From a bacterium (lineage in GTDB: Bacteria > Spirochaetota > UBA4802 > UBA5550): a DNA stretch of 14,147 nt. The position numbers were made by a program, and so were the translations under genes. Under the pieces are notes generated by a model. That model ran no database searches. It was not told the origin of the DNA and saw only the letters and a program-made list of their open reading frames with translations. The stretch is taken from the NCBI GenBank assembly GCA_024224995.1, contig JAAENB010000785.1:1-14147 (forward strand). Reading direction: 5' to 3'. Positions 1 to 7,303 of the stretch are shown here, piece by piece (the first letter of the stretch is position 1; each line of letters begins with the position of its first letter).

Positions 1-75
1 ATACAGCACATACAAAGCGCTTCTTTTGTAGATCTTTTCTCACGAGCGGTCTAAATTTTCGAAATAGAACCTTTT

Positions 76-292
76 TTCAAAGCGAGCCCTAAGCCCGCCC
101 GGCATTGCTTTGCCCTTATGAGAGAACTGTTCCCCTGATTATGTCTCTTGAGCTCTTTTCTGAAGATGAACCTGTTTATTTACCAGGTGTTTTTGGTTTC
201 TATTCCTGAGATTGAGTTGTTTCCTGACTCCGTTGGCCGGAAACCGCTCCTTCGGGGGGTAAAACCTCAGAGCTCTTTTTAAGAGCTCTGAG
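76..292. repeat. 217-bp direct repeat, copy 1
   Basis: This copy matches the one at 304-520 over its whole length with a constant offset of 228 bp, no gaps and five substitutions by eye (about 98% identity). It is more GC-rich than its surroundings and rich in short inverted repeats: ACCTG/CAGGT at 170-188, a CTCC-TTCG-GGGG tetraloop-like hairpin at 247-258, and a perfect 12-bp terminal hairpin at 266-292. A minus-strand reading frame runs through it, but three substitutions between the copies that fall in that frame all change the amino acid, which argues against a selected protein. I see no terminal inverted repeats spanning the unit and no transposase. Its function is unknown; a dispersed non-coding element is the best guess. 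Confidence 0.9.
266..292. repeat. Perfect 12-bp inverted repeat ending repeat copy 1
   Basis: Arms CTCAGAGCTCTT and AAGAGCTCTGAG flank a 3-base TTT loop. Read on the minus strand the hairpin is followed by GTTTTA, so it could be a weak terminator for leftward transcription. On the plus strand there is no T tract. The same structure recurs at 494-520. Confidence 0.8.
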
Positions 293-303
293 AACACACC
301 CTC

Positions 304-520
304 TTCAAAGCGAGCCTTGAGCCCGCCCGGCATTGCTTTGCCCTTATGAGAGAACTGTTCCCCTGATTATGTCCCTTGAGCTCTTTCCTGAAGATGAACC
401 TGTTTATTTACCAGGTGTTTTTGGTTTCTATTCCTGAGATTGTGTTGTTTCCTGACTCCGTTGGCCGGAAACCGCTCCTTCGGGGGGTAAAACCTCAGAG
501 CTCTTTTTAAGAGCTCTGAG
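304..520. repeat. 217-bp direct repeat, copy 2
   Basis: This is the second copy of the element at 76-292, separated from it by 11 bp. It ends 69 bp before the probable start codon of the kinase gene, so it sits in or beside that gene's promoter and leader region. All the internal hairpins of copy 1 are kept, while the differences lie mainly in unpaired stretches. No recognisable gene lies between 1 and 589 apart from this repeat pair. Confidence 0.9.
494..520. repeat. Perfect 12-bp inverted repeat ending repeat copy 2
   Basis: It is identical to the hairpin at 266-292, with 12-bp arms and a TTT loop. It lies immediately upstream of the kinase leader, so it may separate the kinase from whatever lies to its left or affect its transcription. 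That role is inferred from position only. Confidence 0.8.
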
Positions 521-589
521 GCCGTACCTCCCGAAACAAAAAATTTATACTTGATAAATACCGGCTTACCGTATACCGTATCCGATACA

Positions 590-3500
590 ATGTTCACACT
601 AAAAGGATATACAATTTTCGAAAAGATCTATGAAGGCCCAACCGTAACGGTTTACTGCGGCAGGGAAAAGGTCAGCAGCAGGCCGGTAATTTTAAAGCAC
701 CTTCATATACAACATCCAACACATAAAGAATTAAAACGTTTTGAATATGAATATGAAATGACCCGGAGCGTGAATATACCGGGAGTAATACAGCCGCGCA
801 GTTTAATAGATTACAAACACAGCAAAGTCATGATAATGGATGACTTTAACAGCATTTCTCTAGACCGCCATATGAAATCTCATGAACTCAAGATACGGGA
901 ATTCCTGGAAATAGCCATAGCCATAACCGGTATTCTAGGAGATATTCATAAAAATAATATTATTCATAAGGATATAAAACCGCATAATATAATTTTAAAT
1001 CCCGAAACAAAAGAAATAAAAATCATCGATTTCAGCATCTCTTCTTATGTAAAAAAAGAGACCAGGGAAGCGGTTAGCCAGGAAAAGCTGGAGGGCACCC
1101 TGGAATATATTTCCCCGGAGCAGACCGGGGGCATGAATCGCTCAATCGATTTCAGGTCCGATCTGTATTCCCTTGGCGCCACCATGTACGAAATGCTTAC
1201 GGGGCAAAGAGTCTTTGCCGGAACTAACCCGAAAGAACTGGCGTATGCCCACATCGCCATCCCCCCCATACCGCCTCATAGGAAAAAAGATGATATACCG
1301 CCAATACTCTCTTATATAATAATGAAGCTGCTTTCAAAAAGCGCGGAAGAACGGTATCAAACGGCCGGAGGGCTTAAAGCTGACCTGGAAAAATGTTTAT
1401 CGCTACTGGAGCAGGGAGGCATCATATGGTCCTTTCCCCTGGCACAAAATGACATTCCCGACACATTAATAATACCGGAATCGCTCTACGGAAGAGAAGA
1501 AGTAATACAGATATTCTTTGATGAATTATCTTTGGCCTCAAAAAATGAATCACGCATGATTTTATTAAAGGGCCCGCCGGGGATAGGAAAATCCACCCTG
1601 ATAAAAGAAATCCGGAAATCATTGGTGCAGGAACAAAAACTCCATCTTTCGGGAAAATTCGACCGGTTCAGCGGAGATACGCCCTATGTTCCCTTTGCCC
1701 AGGCGTTCAGGAATCTGGTTGGACAGATATTTAAAGAAAGTGCCAAAAGAGTGGACTACTGGAAAAGAAAAATATTAACAGCAGTAGGAGAAAACGGGCA
1801 GCTGCTCATTGAAGCAGTGCCCGAAATAGAAGTAATTATCGGACCCCAGCCGGCAATACCGGATCTGCCGCCGGGAGAAGCTCAAAACCGTTTCACCAAT
1901 GTGTTCATAAATTTTATACTGGCTTTTATTCATGAAAAGGATCCATTTGTGCTTTTTATTGATGACCTCCAATGGGCCGACAGGGCCAGTTTAAATATAC
2001 TTGAAGTGCTGTTGCAAAACAGGGAGCTGGAGAACTTCCTGTTTATTGGTTCTTACCGTGATGATGAGAGACATGACTCTTTTTATATGCAAAACTCAGG
2101 AATTAAATGTAAAATAATTGAATTAAACCCCCTGAATACGGAGCATATCAGTCAGATAATCTCCCATTCCCTTTCAGTAACACTGGATGAAGCGGAAACG
2201 CTGGCGGATATAGTCAAAAACAAAACCGGGGGAAATCCCTTTTTTGTACACGAATTTCTAATAAACCTGTACGAAGAGGGGTATATACAATTTGATGGAA
2301 GATGGCGCTGGGATTTCATAAAGATATTTGAATTGGATGTAACCGAAAATGTTGTGGAATTTATGGCAGTACGGATCAAAAAATTGCCCCAGAAAACACG
2401 GGAAGCGCTCCAAATAGCCTCATGTTTTGGAATAAAATTTACAATTGATGATATTGCCTGCGCGGCAAAGGAAAAAAAAGAAGAAAAGGATATTTTTGAA
2501 AATTTAAAAGAAACGATCAACGAAGGGATTATAATTAAAACCGGTGAATATATGCGGTTTGCTCATGACCGGGTAAAAGAAGCAGTATATATGCTCATGA
2601 GTAAACAAGAACGGATGGAGATCCATTATACCATAGGGAATATGCTCCTTGCCAAAACCTCTCATGAAGATTCAAGTGAAAAAATATTTACTATAGTAAA
2701 CCAGTTAAACCGGGCGGCAAAGCTGGTATTGGCAGCTCCGGAAAAGATCAAGCTCGCGCAATTAAATTTAATAGCAGGACTCATATGCAAAAATTCATCT
2801 GCCTATGATGCGGCAAAAAACTTTTTTAGTCATGGCATCGATATACTTCCGGAAGATTCATGGCAAAATGAGTACGATCTAACGTTCTCTCTTTGCCTGG
2901 AAAACGGAGAGGCAGGCTATCTTTCAGGAGATTTTATTCAATCCGATATATTCCTTGATGCAATGCTTAAAAACGCGAAAACCGTTCTTGATAAGGTAAA
3001 AATTAATGTAGTAAAAATAATAAGTTATACTTCTTTAAACAGGTATAAAGAAGGATTGGAAACAGGGAAAAAGGCTTTAAAGATCCTGGGTTATAATATG
3101 CCCAAAAAGGCCAATACCTTAAATATCCTGAAAGAGATCACAGCCGTCAGGAGATCCATTGGAAAAAAGAACATTGAAGATTTGGCAAACCTTCCGGAGC
3201 TGAAAGATCCGCATAAACTCGCTATAGTGAGAATACTCTCATCATGTCTGGCGCCATCGTATATTTGTGAACCCGAATATATTCCCATTCTAATATTAAA
3301 ATTATTAAATTATTCGTTAAAACATGGGAATTCAGTGTATGTTCCATACGCCTATGCGGCATACGGGATGATTCTGTGCGGCACGCTTGGAGAGATTGAA
3401 AAAGGATATAAGTTCGGAGAATTAAGCTTAATAACCCTGGAAAAGTTTAATGCCGGATCACTATGCTCGAAAGTATATTTCATCTTTGGACATTTTATTA

Positions 3501-4090
3501 TCCACTGGAAAAAACATTACCGGGAAGGGCTTTCCTGGCAAATGGAAGCATATCGAAGCGGGCTGGAAACAGGAGATTTTGAGTTTGCCTCTTATGGTAT
3601 TACCATGTATTTTATGACTCTTTTCTTTACCGGTCAAAATATCAATGAGATAATGATTGAATATGAAAAATATTTCGAGAGTTTGAAAAATCTTCATATC
3701 CTTGTAAGCATTGAGTCAGCGGATAGTTTTTATCAATTCCTGAAAAACATGGCAGGTGAAGCAGATAATAGATTTACTATAAAGGGAAAAATTTTTGATG
3801 AAAACAAAACAGTTTCGGAGTGGCGGCAGGAAAAAATATTAACCCAATTGGGACAATTTGCTTTACTAAAACAGGTATTATTTTATGTATACGATGACTA
3901 TAAAGGTTCCATAAATGCAGCACTGGAGGTGGAACAGTTCCTCACAGCCATGATATCACAGAAATATGTTATGGAGCATACTTTTTATTATTCACTGGCG
4001 CTCATCGCTCATTGCGCGGAGTCGGAGGATAAGGGTGATAAAAAGATTAAAAAGAAAAAATATTTACAGCAGATTCTTAAAAATCAGTAG
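590..4090 (+). CDS. Serine/threonine protein kinase-AAA ATPase-TPR protein, cut by an in-frame TAG
   Basis: This is a large cytoplasmic signalling protein of 1166 residues up to the TAG. Residues about 7-270 form a Ser/Thr kinase domain: candidate ATP lysine K36, catalytic loop IIHKDIKPHN (D128), IIDFS in place of the usual DFG (D147), SPE at 175-177 and DLYSLG at 191. Residues about 298-620 form an ATPase domain with Walker A GPPGIGKS (328-335) and Walker B VLFIDDLQWAD (D458, D459). The rest is helical, TPR-like. No signal peptide or membrane segment is seen. ATG 590 is preferred over TTG 551 because the invariant Tyr then falls at residue 7, exactly as in the related gene starting at 14078. 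No Shine-Dalgarno sequence is evident for either start. The family often carries GAF plus histidine kinase or cyclase output domains after the TPR region. Here the frame stops at TAG 4088-4090, then continues with conserved family sequence. Confidence 0.88.
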   Translation: MFTLKGYTIFEKIYEGPTVTVYCGREKVSSRPVILKHLHIQHPTHKELKRFEYEYEMTRSVNIPGVIQPRSLIDYKHSKVMIMDDFNSISLDRHMKSHELKIREFLEIAIAITGILGDIHKNNIIHKDIKPHNIILNPETKEIKIIDFSISSYVKKETREAVSQEKLEGTLEYISPEQTGGMNRSIDFRSDLYSLGATMYEMLTGQRVFAGTNPKELAYAHIAIPPIPPHRKKDDIPPILSYIIMKLLSKSAEERYQTAGGLKADLEKCLSLLEQGGIIWSFPLAQNDIPDTLIIPESLYGREEVIQIFFDELSLASKNESRMILLKGPPGIGKSTLIKEIRKSLVQEQKLHLSGKFDRFSGDTPYVPFAQAFRNLVGQIFKESAKRVDYWKRKILTAVGENGQLLIEAVPEIEVIIGPQPAIPDLPPGEAQNRFTNVFINFILAFIHEKDPFVLFIDDLQWADRASLNILEVLLQNRELENFLFIGSYRDDERHDSFYMQNSGIKCKIIELNPLNTEHISQIISHSLSVTLDEAETLADIVKNKTGGNPFFVHEFLINLYEEGYIQFDGRWRWDFIKIFELDVTENVVEFMAVRIKKLPQKTREALQIASCFGIKFTIDDIACAAKEKKEEKDIFENLKETINEGIIIKTGEYMRFAHDRVKEAVYMLMSKQERMEIHYTIGNMLLAKTSHEDSSEKIFTIVNQLNRAAKLVLAAPEKIKLAQLNLIAGLICKNSSAYDAAKNFFSHGIDILPEDSWQNEYDLTFSLCLENGEAGYLSGDFIQSDIFLDAMLKNAKTVLDKVKINVVKIISYTSLNRYKEGLETGKKALKILGYNMPKKANTLNILKEITAVRRSIGKKNIEDLANLPELKDPHKLAIVRILSSCLAPSYICEPEYIPILILKLLNYSLKHGNSVYVPYAYAAYGMILCGTLGEIEKGYKFGELSLITLEKFNAGSLCSKVYFIFGHFIIHWKKHYREGLSWQMEAYRSGLETGDFEFASYGITMYFMTLFFTGQNINEIMIEYEKYFESLKNLHILVSIESADSFYQFLKNMAGEADNRFTIKGKIFDENKTVSEWRQEKILTQLGQFALLKQVLFYVYDDYKGSINAALEVEQFLTAMISQKYVMEHTFYYSLALIAHCAESEDKGDKKIKKKKYLQQILKNQ

Positions 4091-4405
4091 AAAATGAATA
4101 AATGGGCTCAGTACAGCCCTGCCAATTTTAGACATAAAGATCTGCTTTTACAGGCAGGCCTCTCCCAACTGAAAGGAAAAATAAACGAGAGCAAGCCCCT
4201 GTACGATAAAGCCATTTCCCTGGCCCAGGAGAATGGTTTTATGCAGGACCAGGCCATTGCGAATGAATTGGCAGCAAAATTATATTATTCGAATGGACCC
4301 GCAATAAGAGGAGAGAAATATGCCCGGGAAGCAGTTTACTGTTATGAACGATGGGGGGTACTGCTCAAAGCCGGGGAATTACGGGAAAAATACCTCGAAC
4401 AATGA
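4091..4405 (+). pseudogene. C-terminal segment of the kinase/ATPase protein, separated by an amber codon
   Basis: It is in the same frame as 590-4090 and directly follows its TAG. The encoded residues (WAQYSPANFRHKDLL, a run around AISLAQENGFMQDQAIANE, then CYERWG) match, from memory of the family, the segment that closes the TPR region of kinase/ATPase/histidine-kinase proteins. The motif normally continues without a break from the preceding helices. The ATG at 4094 has no ribosome binding site, so independent translation is doubtful. It ends with TGA at 4403-4405, just where many relatives begin a GAF domain, so even the read-through product (about 1271 residues) would lack an output domain. 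It could be a nonsense allele, a read-through product or a sequencing error. Confidence 0.75.
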
Positions 4406-4454
4406 CTTATACCAGCCGGTTACGGTCATTCCGTACAATTAATCAATATTTTAA

Positions 4455-4483
4455 TTGACAAATATCAATCAACTCAATATCGA
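4455..4483 (+). promoter_or_regulatory. Possible promoter for the PASTA-rpe cluster
   Basis: A perfect TTGACA at 4455-4460 lies in the 126-bp gap before the PASTA gene. At 17 bp spacing the -10 position reads TATCGA, which is a poor match. A small hairpin TACGG-TCATT-CCGTA at 4421-4435 lies just upstream but has no T tract to make it a convincing terminator. The -35 is good and the -10 weak, so this is a candidate only. Confidence 0.35.
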
Positions 4484-4531
4484 CTCAAAAGGTGTGTGAA
4501 AAGAAGCTAATATTTTAAGTGTGAGATAAAT

Positions 4532-5572
4532 ATGAAAAAAGATACAACAAACCAGTTAGACAGCACAAATAATGTAAAAACACCCGGTCTTTTCGGGACC
4601 GTGGGGCGGATAGGAATTGTATACCTTATTGGTTTTACCCTATTCTTAGTAACCTCAACATTAATGCTGATATTTTTAACCAAATCATCAAAAGAAATCA
4701 AAGTTCCCAGTGTAACGGGAAAACAGTTTACCGCAGTCTATAACAGCCTGTCCCGTAAAGGATTACGGCCGGAGATCAAACCGTATGATGTTTTCGACAT
4801 CGATAACGGGATAATACTGAATCAGCACCCTGAAAGCGGCAGAATAGTAACAGAAGGAAGCAGCATAACGCTGGTGGTAAGCAGGAGCGGTTTCCGTATT
4901 GATGTACCAAACCTCATCGGTTCCGAGCTTCCAATGGCGATAAATAAACTCAAACATCTTCATTTTAACGGCAGAGAAGTCACTCTCAGCCCGGGAATAA
5001 TATCATATATTCCATCGGAAAAAAACGCCGACAATATAGTTATCGGCCAGAGTCCAAAACCGGATGAAAAGATCACCCCTGACATGAAGATCAATTTCCT
5101 GGTTTCAAGCGGAACGCTGAAAGCAGGTAAAACCATGCCCGATATTACCGGTCAATCCGTAGATCTCTGTTATGACCTGCTTATGGCAAAAGGGGTAAAC
5201 ATACAGGAAGAAATTGTAGAGACCGGAGATATTAAAAAAAGCGGAAAGGTCATTTCCCAGGTACCGGCAAAAGGAATGGCAGTAAAAGAAGGAGATACGG
5301 TAAAGCTTAAAGTTTACTGGTATCCTCTAAAAAACCACCCCTATATCGCTTATGAAAAAGTTGAATATACCATAGGCAGTGACCAGGCCAGGGGATCATA
5401 CGAAGCAATAATAGAAGATGCCATGTCAAGAAGAGTACGATTTTCAAGCAAAATGAGCCCGGGACAGAAAGTACGATTTGTTTTTCACCGGGTAGGGAAT
5501 GCTAAGATTACCATATTACGCGACAAAAATAATGTACGGGTAATGGGAATTGATGTAGAAGATTTCGACTAA
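4532..5572 (+). CDS. Membrane-anchored protein with three PASTA domains
   Basis: The protein has 346 residues: a short cytoplasmic N-terminus, one membrane segment (about 27-50), then an extracytoplasmic part. Three PASTA units can be seen, at about 56-117 (starts KVPSVTGK, ends ITLVVSRSG), 124-193 (DVPNLIGSE ... INFLVSSG) and 201-264 (TMPDITGQS ... VKLKVYWYP). Residues 265-346 form a C-terminal domain I do not recognise. PASTA domains in other bacteria bind muropeptides or beta-lactams and usually sit on PknB/PrkC-type kinases or penicillin-binding proteins; here there is no catalytic domain. A role in sensing or binding peptidoglycan is inferred. The gene ends 13 bp before rpe, which suggests cotranscription, and it follows a soluble Ser/Thr kinase gene. 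No strong ribosome binding site precedes ATG 4532. Confidence 0.88.
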   Translation: MKKDTTNQLDSTNNVKTPGLFGTVGRIGIVYLIGFTLFLVTSTLMLIFLTKSSKEIKVPSVTGKQFTAVYNSLSRKGLRPEIKPYDVFDIDNGIILNQHPESGRIVTEGSSITLVVSRSGFRIDVPNLIGSELPMAINKLKHLHFNGREVTLSPGIISYIPSEKNADNIVIGQSPKPDEKITPDMKINFLVSSGTLKAGKTMPDITGQSVDLCYDLLMAKGVNIQEEIVETGDIKKSGKVISQVPAKGMAVKEGDTVKLKVYWYPLKNHPYIAYEKVEYTIGSDQARGSYEAIIEDAMSRRVRFSSKMSPGQKVRFVFHRVGNAKITILRDKNNVRVMGIDVEDFD

Positions 5573-5585
5573 ACAGGAAACTACA

Positions 5586-6257
5586 GTGTCTGAAAAAATA
5601 CTAATATCCCCATCAATCATAGCATCGGATCTCTCCCGCATGGGAGAGATGGTAAAAGGATTCGATCCCGAAATTATTGACCTTCTTCATATGGATGTAA
5701 TGGACGGACATTTTGTCCCCAATTTAACTTTTGGTCCGGGCTACATCAGCGATTTAAAAAAAAATACCGATATTCCTCTGGACATCCATTTAATGATAGA
5801 ACAGCCGGAAAATACCATAGAGGACTATATAAAAATAGCTCCCGGAATAATTGTAATTCATTACGAAAGCACCAGGTTCCCGGCCAGGGTACTGACCCAG
5901 ATCCGGGAAGCCGGAATACTCTCCGGTCTTGCTTTAAACCCGGCAACACCGGTAGAAGCCATATACGATCTGCTTCCCTATATTGACATGGTACTCATAA
6001 TGTCCGTAGATCCCGGTTTTTACGGCCAGTCATTTATGAAAAACTCAATACAACGTATAGAGCGGCTCTCCGGTTTTGCACAAAAAGAAGGTTTCAACAA
6101 ACTGTTAATCCAGGTAGACGGCGGAATAAACAAGGAGAACATTGCCGGGGTAAGACATGCAGGAGCTCGATGTTTTGTTGCCGGAAGCGCGGTATTCAAA
6201 GGCGGAGAAGTGAATGCCATGGCAAAGGAACTCAAAGAAAGGGCACTGGGTGGCTAG
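5586..6257 (+). CDS. rpe: Ribulose-phosphate 3-epimerase
   Basis: This cytoplasmic enzyme interconverts D-ribulose 5-phosphate and D-xylulose 5-phosphate in the pentose phosphate pathway. The product has 223 residues, the normal length for the family. The TIM-barrel signatures are complete: SIIASDLSRM (10-19), LHMDVMDGHFVPN (34-46), DIHLMIEQP (66-74), MSVDPGFYGQ (139-148) and QVDGGINKEN (176-185). The metal ligands and catalytic residues are expected to be H35, D37, H68 and D178, and all are present. Translation starts at GTG 5586, with an AGGAAA stretch about 5 bases upstream. The frame ends in TAG at the length expected for the family, which shows that TAG works as a stop in this genome. 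It lies 13 bp after the PASTA gene and 4 bp before the next gene. Confidence 0.96.
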   Translation: MSEKILISPSIIASDLSRMGEMVKGFDPEIIDLLHMDVMDGHFVPNLTFGPGYISDLKKNTDIPLDIHLMIEQPENTIEDYIKIAPGIIVIHYESTRFPARVLTQIREAGILSGLALNPATPVEAIYDLLPYIDMVLIMSVDPGFYGQSFMKNSIQRIERLSGFAQKEGFNKLLIQVDGGINKENIAGVRHAGARCFVAGSAVFKGGEVNAMAKELKERALGG

Positions 6258-6261
6258 TCCC

Positions 6262-7254
6262 ATGGAACGGGCAACAAAAGACTCCTGGCAAAGAAAAGAC
6301 ATACCTGCTTCAAAAATACCTCTTATTATATTGAATCAATCATATTCACAACAGGAATATGAAGCCATAAAGATGGGATTTATTCCCCGCGCAATGGAAG
6401 ACAAATGGTTTATATATTTTGAGGATAATAAACTTTTTTTACACAGGAGCTGGACAGGGGTTTGCCATTACCAGGTCTTATTCAAAGAAAAAACCGATGA
6501 AAAAACTGATCTCGTAACAATTCACAAGGCATGGTTCAACCCGGAAGACTATGATCAAGAATATGCCGAAACAAGCGGAATATTTTATGAAGGGAAAATA
6601 CTCCTGTACCTTGTTGACAGGTTACTGCTCGATAAAAACCCACCCTTCCCAATTCCGCCTCATCTGGAAACAGCCGCGCCAACTGAAAAAATGATGTACC
6701 GCCACGGGTTTGTCGGATACGCTACATCAAACAGGGAATATGAAGAAGAACAAGCCAATTTAGAGAAAAAAAAGACATATGAATCCGAAGAGGATGAAAT
6801 TATTGACCTGTTTGGGTATAGTGACTATTTAGCAAGCCTGGAAGCGGTAGAAGATTTTGCAGCGCTCTATGGCCCTGAATTTAAAGTCCCTGACATTCAT
6901 GAGGATGAGTACTATTCCGCGTTCAAGGATTATACTGAACGAATAGACAAGTGGCTGCATAAAAACAAATTTACCGGAGAAATAACACTCCGGTACATGC
7001 TCGCAGGATTATTGATCCAGTTCGACGGCATGCTCAAATTCAGCATGCCCGGAGGCTTTCCCGCCGTTTATGAGGAATATCGCAATACACTCACAAGAAA
7101 GTTTGAACTCTTTGAAATTCATTACGGCAAAAAAATAGAGAGTTTTGAGGAATATTACGATTTACTAACCTATTACGGAGACGAAGCTCTAACAGGAAAA
7201 AAACTCTTTAATTACGTAACAAAAGGAAAAGATATCGACCGGCTAGTAAGGTGA
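6262..7254 (+). CDS. Conserved-looking acidic protein of unknown function
   Basis: I do not recognise this 330-residue protein with confidence. It is probably cytoplasmic, since there is no signal peptide or membrane segment, and it is rich in Glu, Asp and Tyr. A striking patch around residues 45-66 (DKWFIYFEDNKLFLHRSWTG) resembles a motif I recall in scattered uncharacterised bacterial proteins. Residues 157-182 are highly charged and probably a flexible linker between an N-terminal part (1-155) and a helical C-terminal part (185-330). ATG 6262 is chosen because it lies 4 bp after the rpe stop, a spacing that suits translational coupling. An upstream in-frame ATG at 6214 would overlap rpe by 44 bases. 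Its link to pentose phosphate metabolism is positional only. Confidence 0.8.
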   Translation: MERATKDSWQRKDIPASKIPLIILNQSYSQQEYEAIKMGFIPRAMEDKWFIYFEDNKLFLHRSWTGVCHYQVLFKEKTDEKTDLVTIHKAWFNPEDYDQEYAETSGIFYEGKILLYLVDRLLLDKNPPFPIPPHLETAAPTEKMMYRHGFVGYATSNREYEEEQANLEKKKTYESEEDEIIDLFGYSDYLASLEAVEDFAALYGPEFKVPDIHEDEYYSAFKDYTERIDKWLHKNKFTGEITLRYMLAGLLIQFDGMLKFSMPGGFPAVYEEYRNTLTRKFELFEIHYGKKIESFEEYYDLLTYYGDEALTGKKLFNYVTKGKDIDRLVR

Positions 7255-7280
7255 TCGGCAAATTATTCTTGATTTTGATT

Positions 7281-7288
7281 CCCCCCCC
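7281..7288 (+). repeat. C8 homopolymer upstream of the histidine kinase
   Basis: Eight consecutive cytosines lie 15 bases before ATG 7304, in the 49-bp gap after the hypothetical gene and where a ribosome binding site or promoter spacer might be. Tracts of this length can vary by slipped-strand mispairing. A regulatory effect here is only a possibility. Confidence 0.6.
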
Positions 7289-7303
7289 ATATATTCTCGT
7301 CAC

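Noticed and set aside
551..589. TTG at 551 as the kinase start
   Set aside because: It adds 13 residues with no counterpart in the related gene at 14078, no ribosome binding site precedes it, and the stretch reads better as leader or promoter DNA.
139..597. Two similar minus-strand reading frames of 64 and 76 codons in the repeats
   Set aside because: They arise from the repeat itself. The three differences between copies within the shared frame are all amino-acid changing, and no ribosome binding site was recognised.
1261..1267. C7 tract in the kinase coding sequence as a slippage switch
   Set aside because: It encodes the Pro-Pro of a proline-rich stretch expected in this family and the frame is intact, so nothing suggests a switch.
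4088..4090. Reassigned TAG codon across the genome
   Set aside because: rpe ends in TAG at exactly its normal family length, so TAG acts as a stop here.
6214..6261. Upstream ATG for the hypothetical protein, overlapping rpe
   Set aside because: The added 16 residues are simply rpe coding sequence in another frame; ATG 6262, 4 bp past the rpe stop, is the more natural start.
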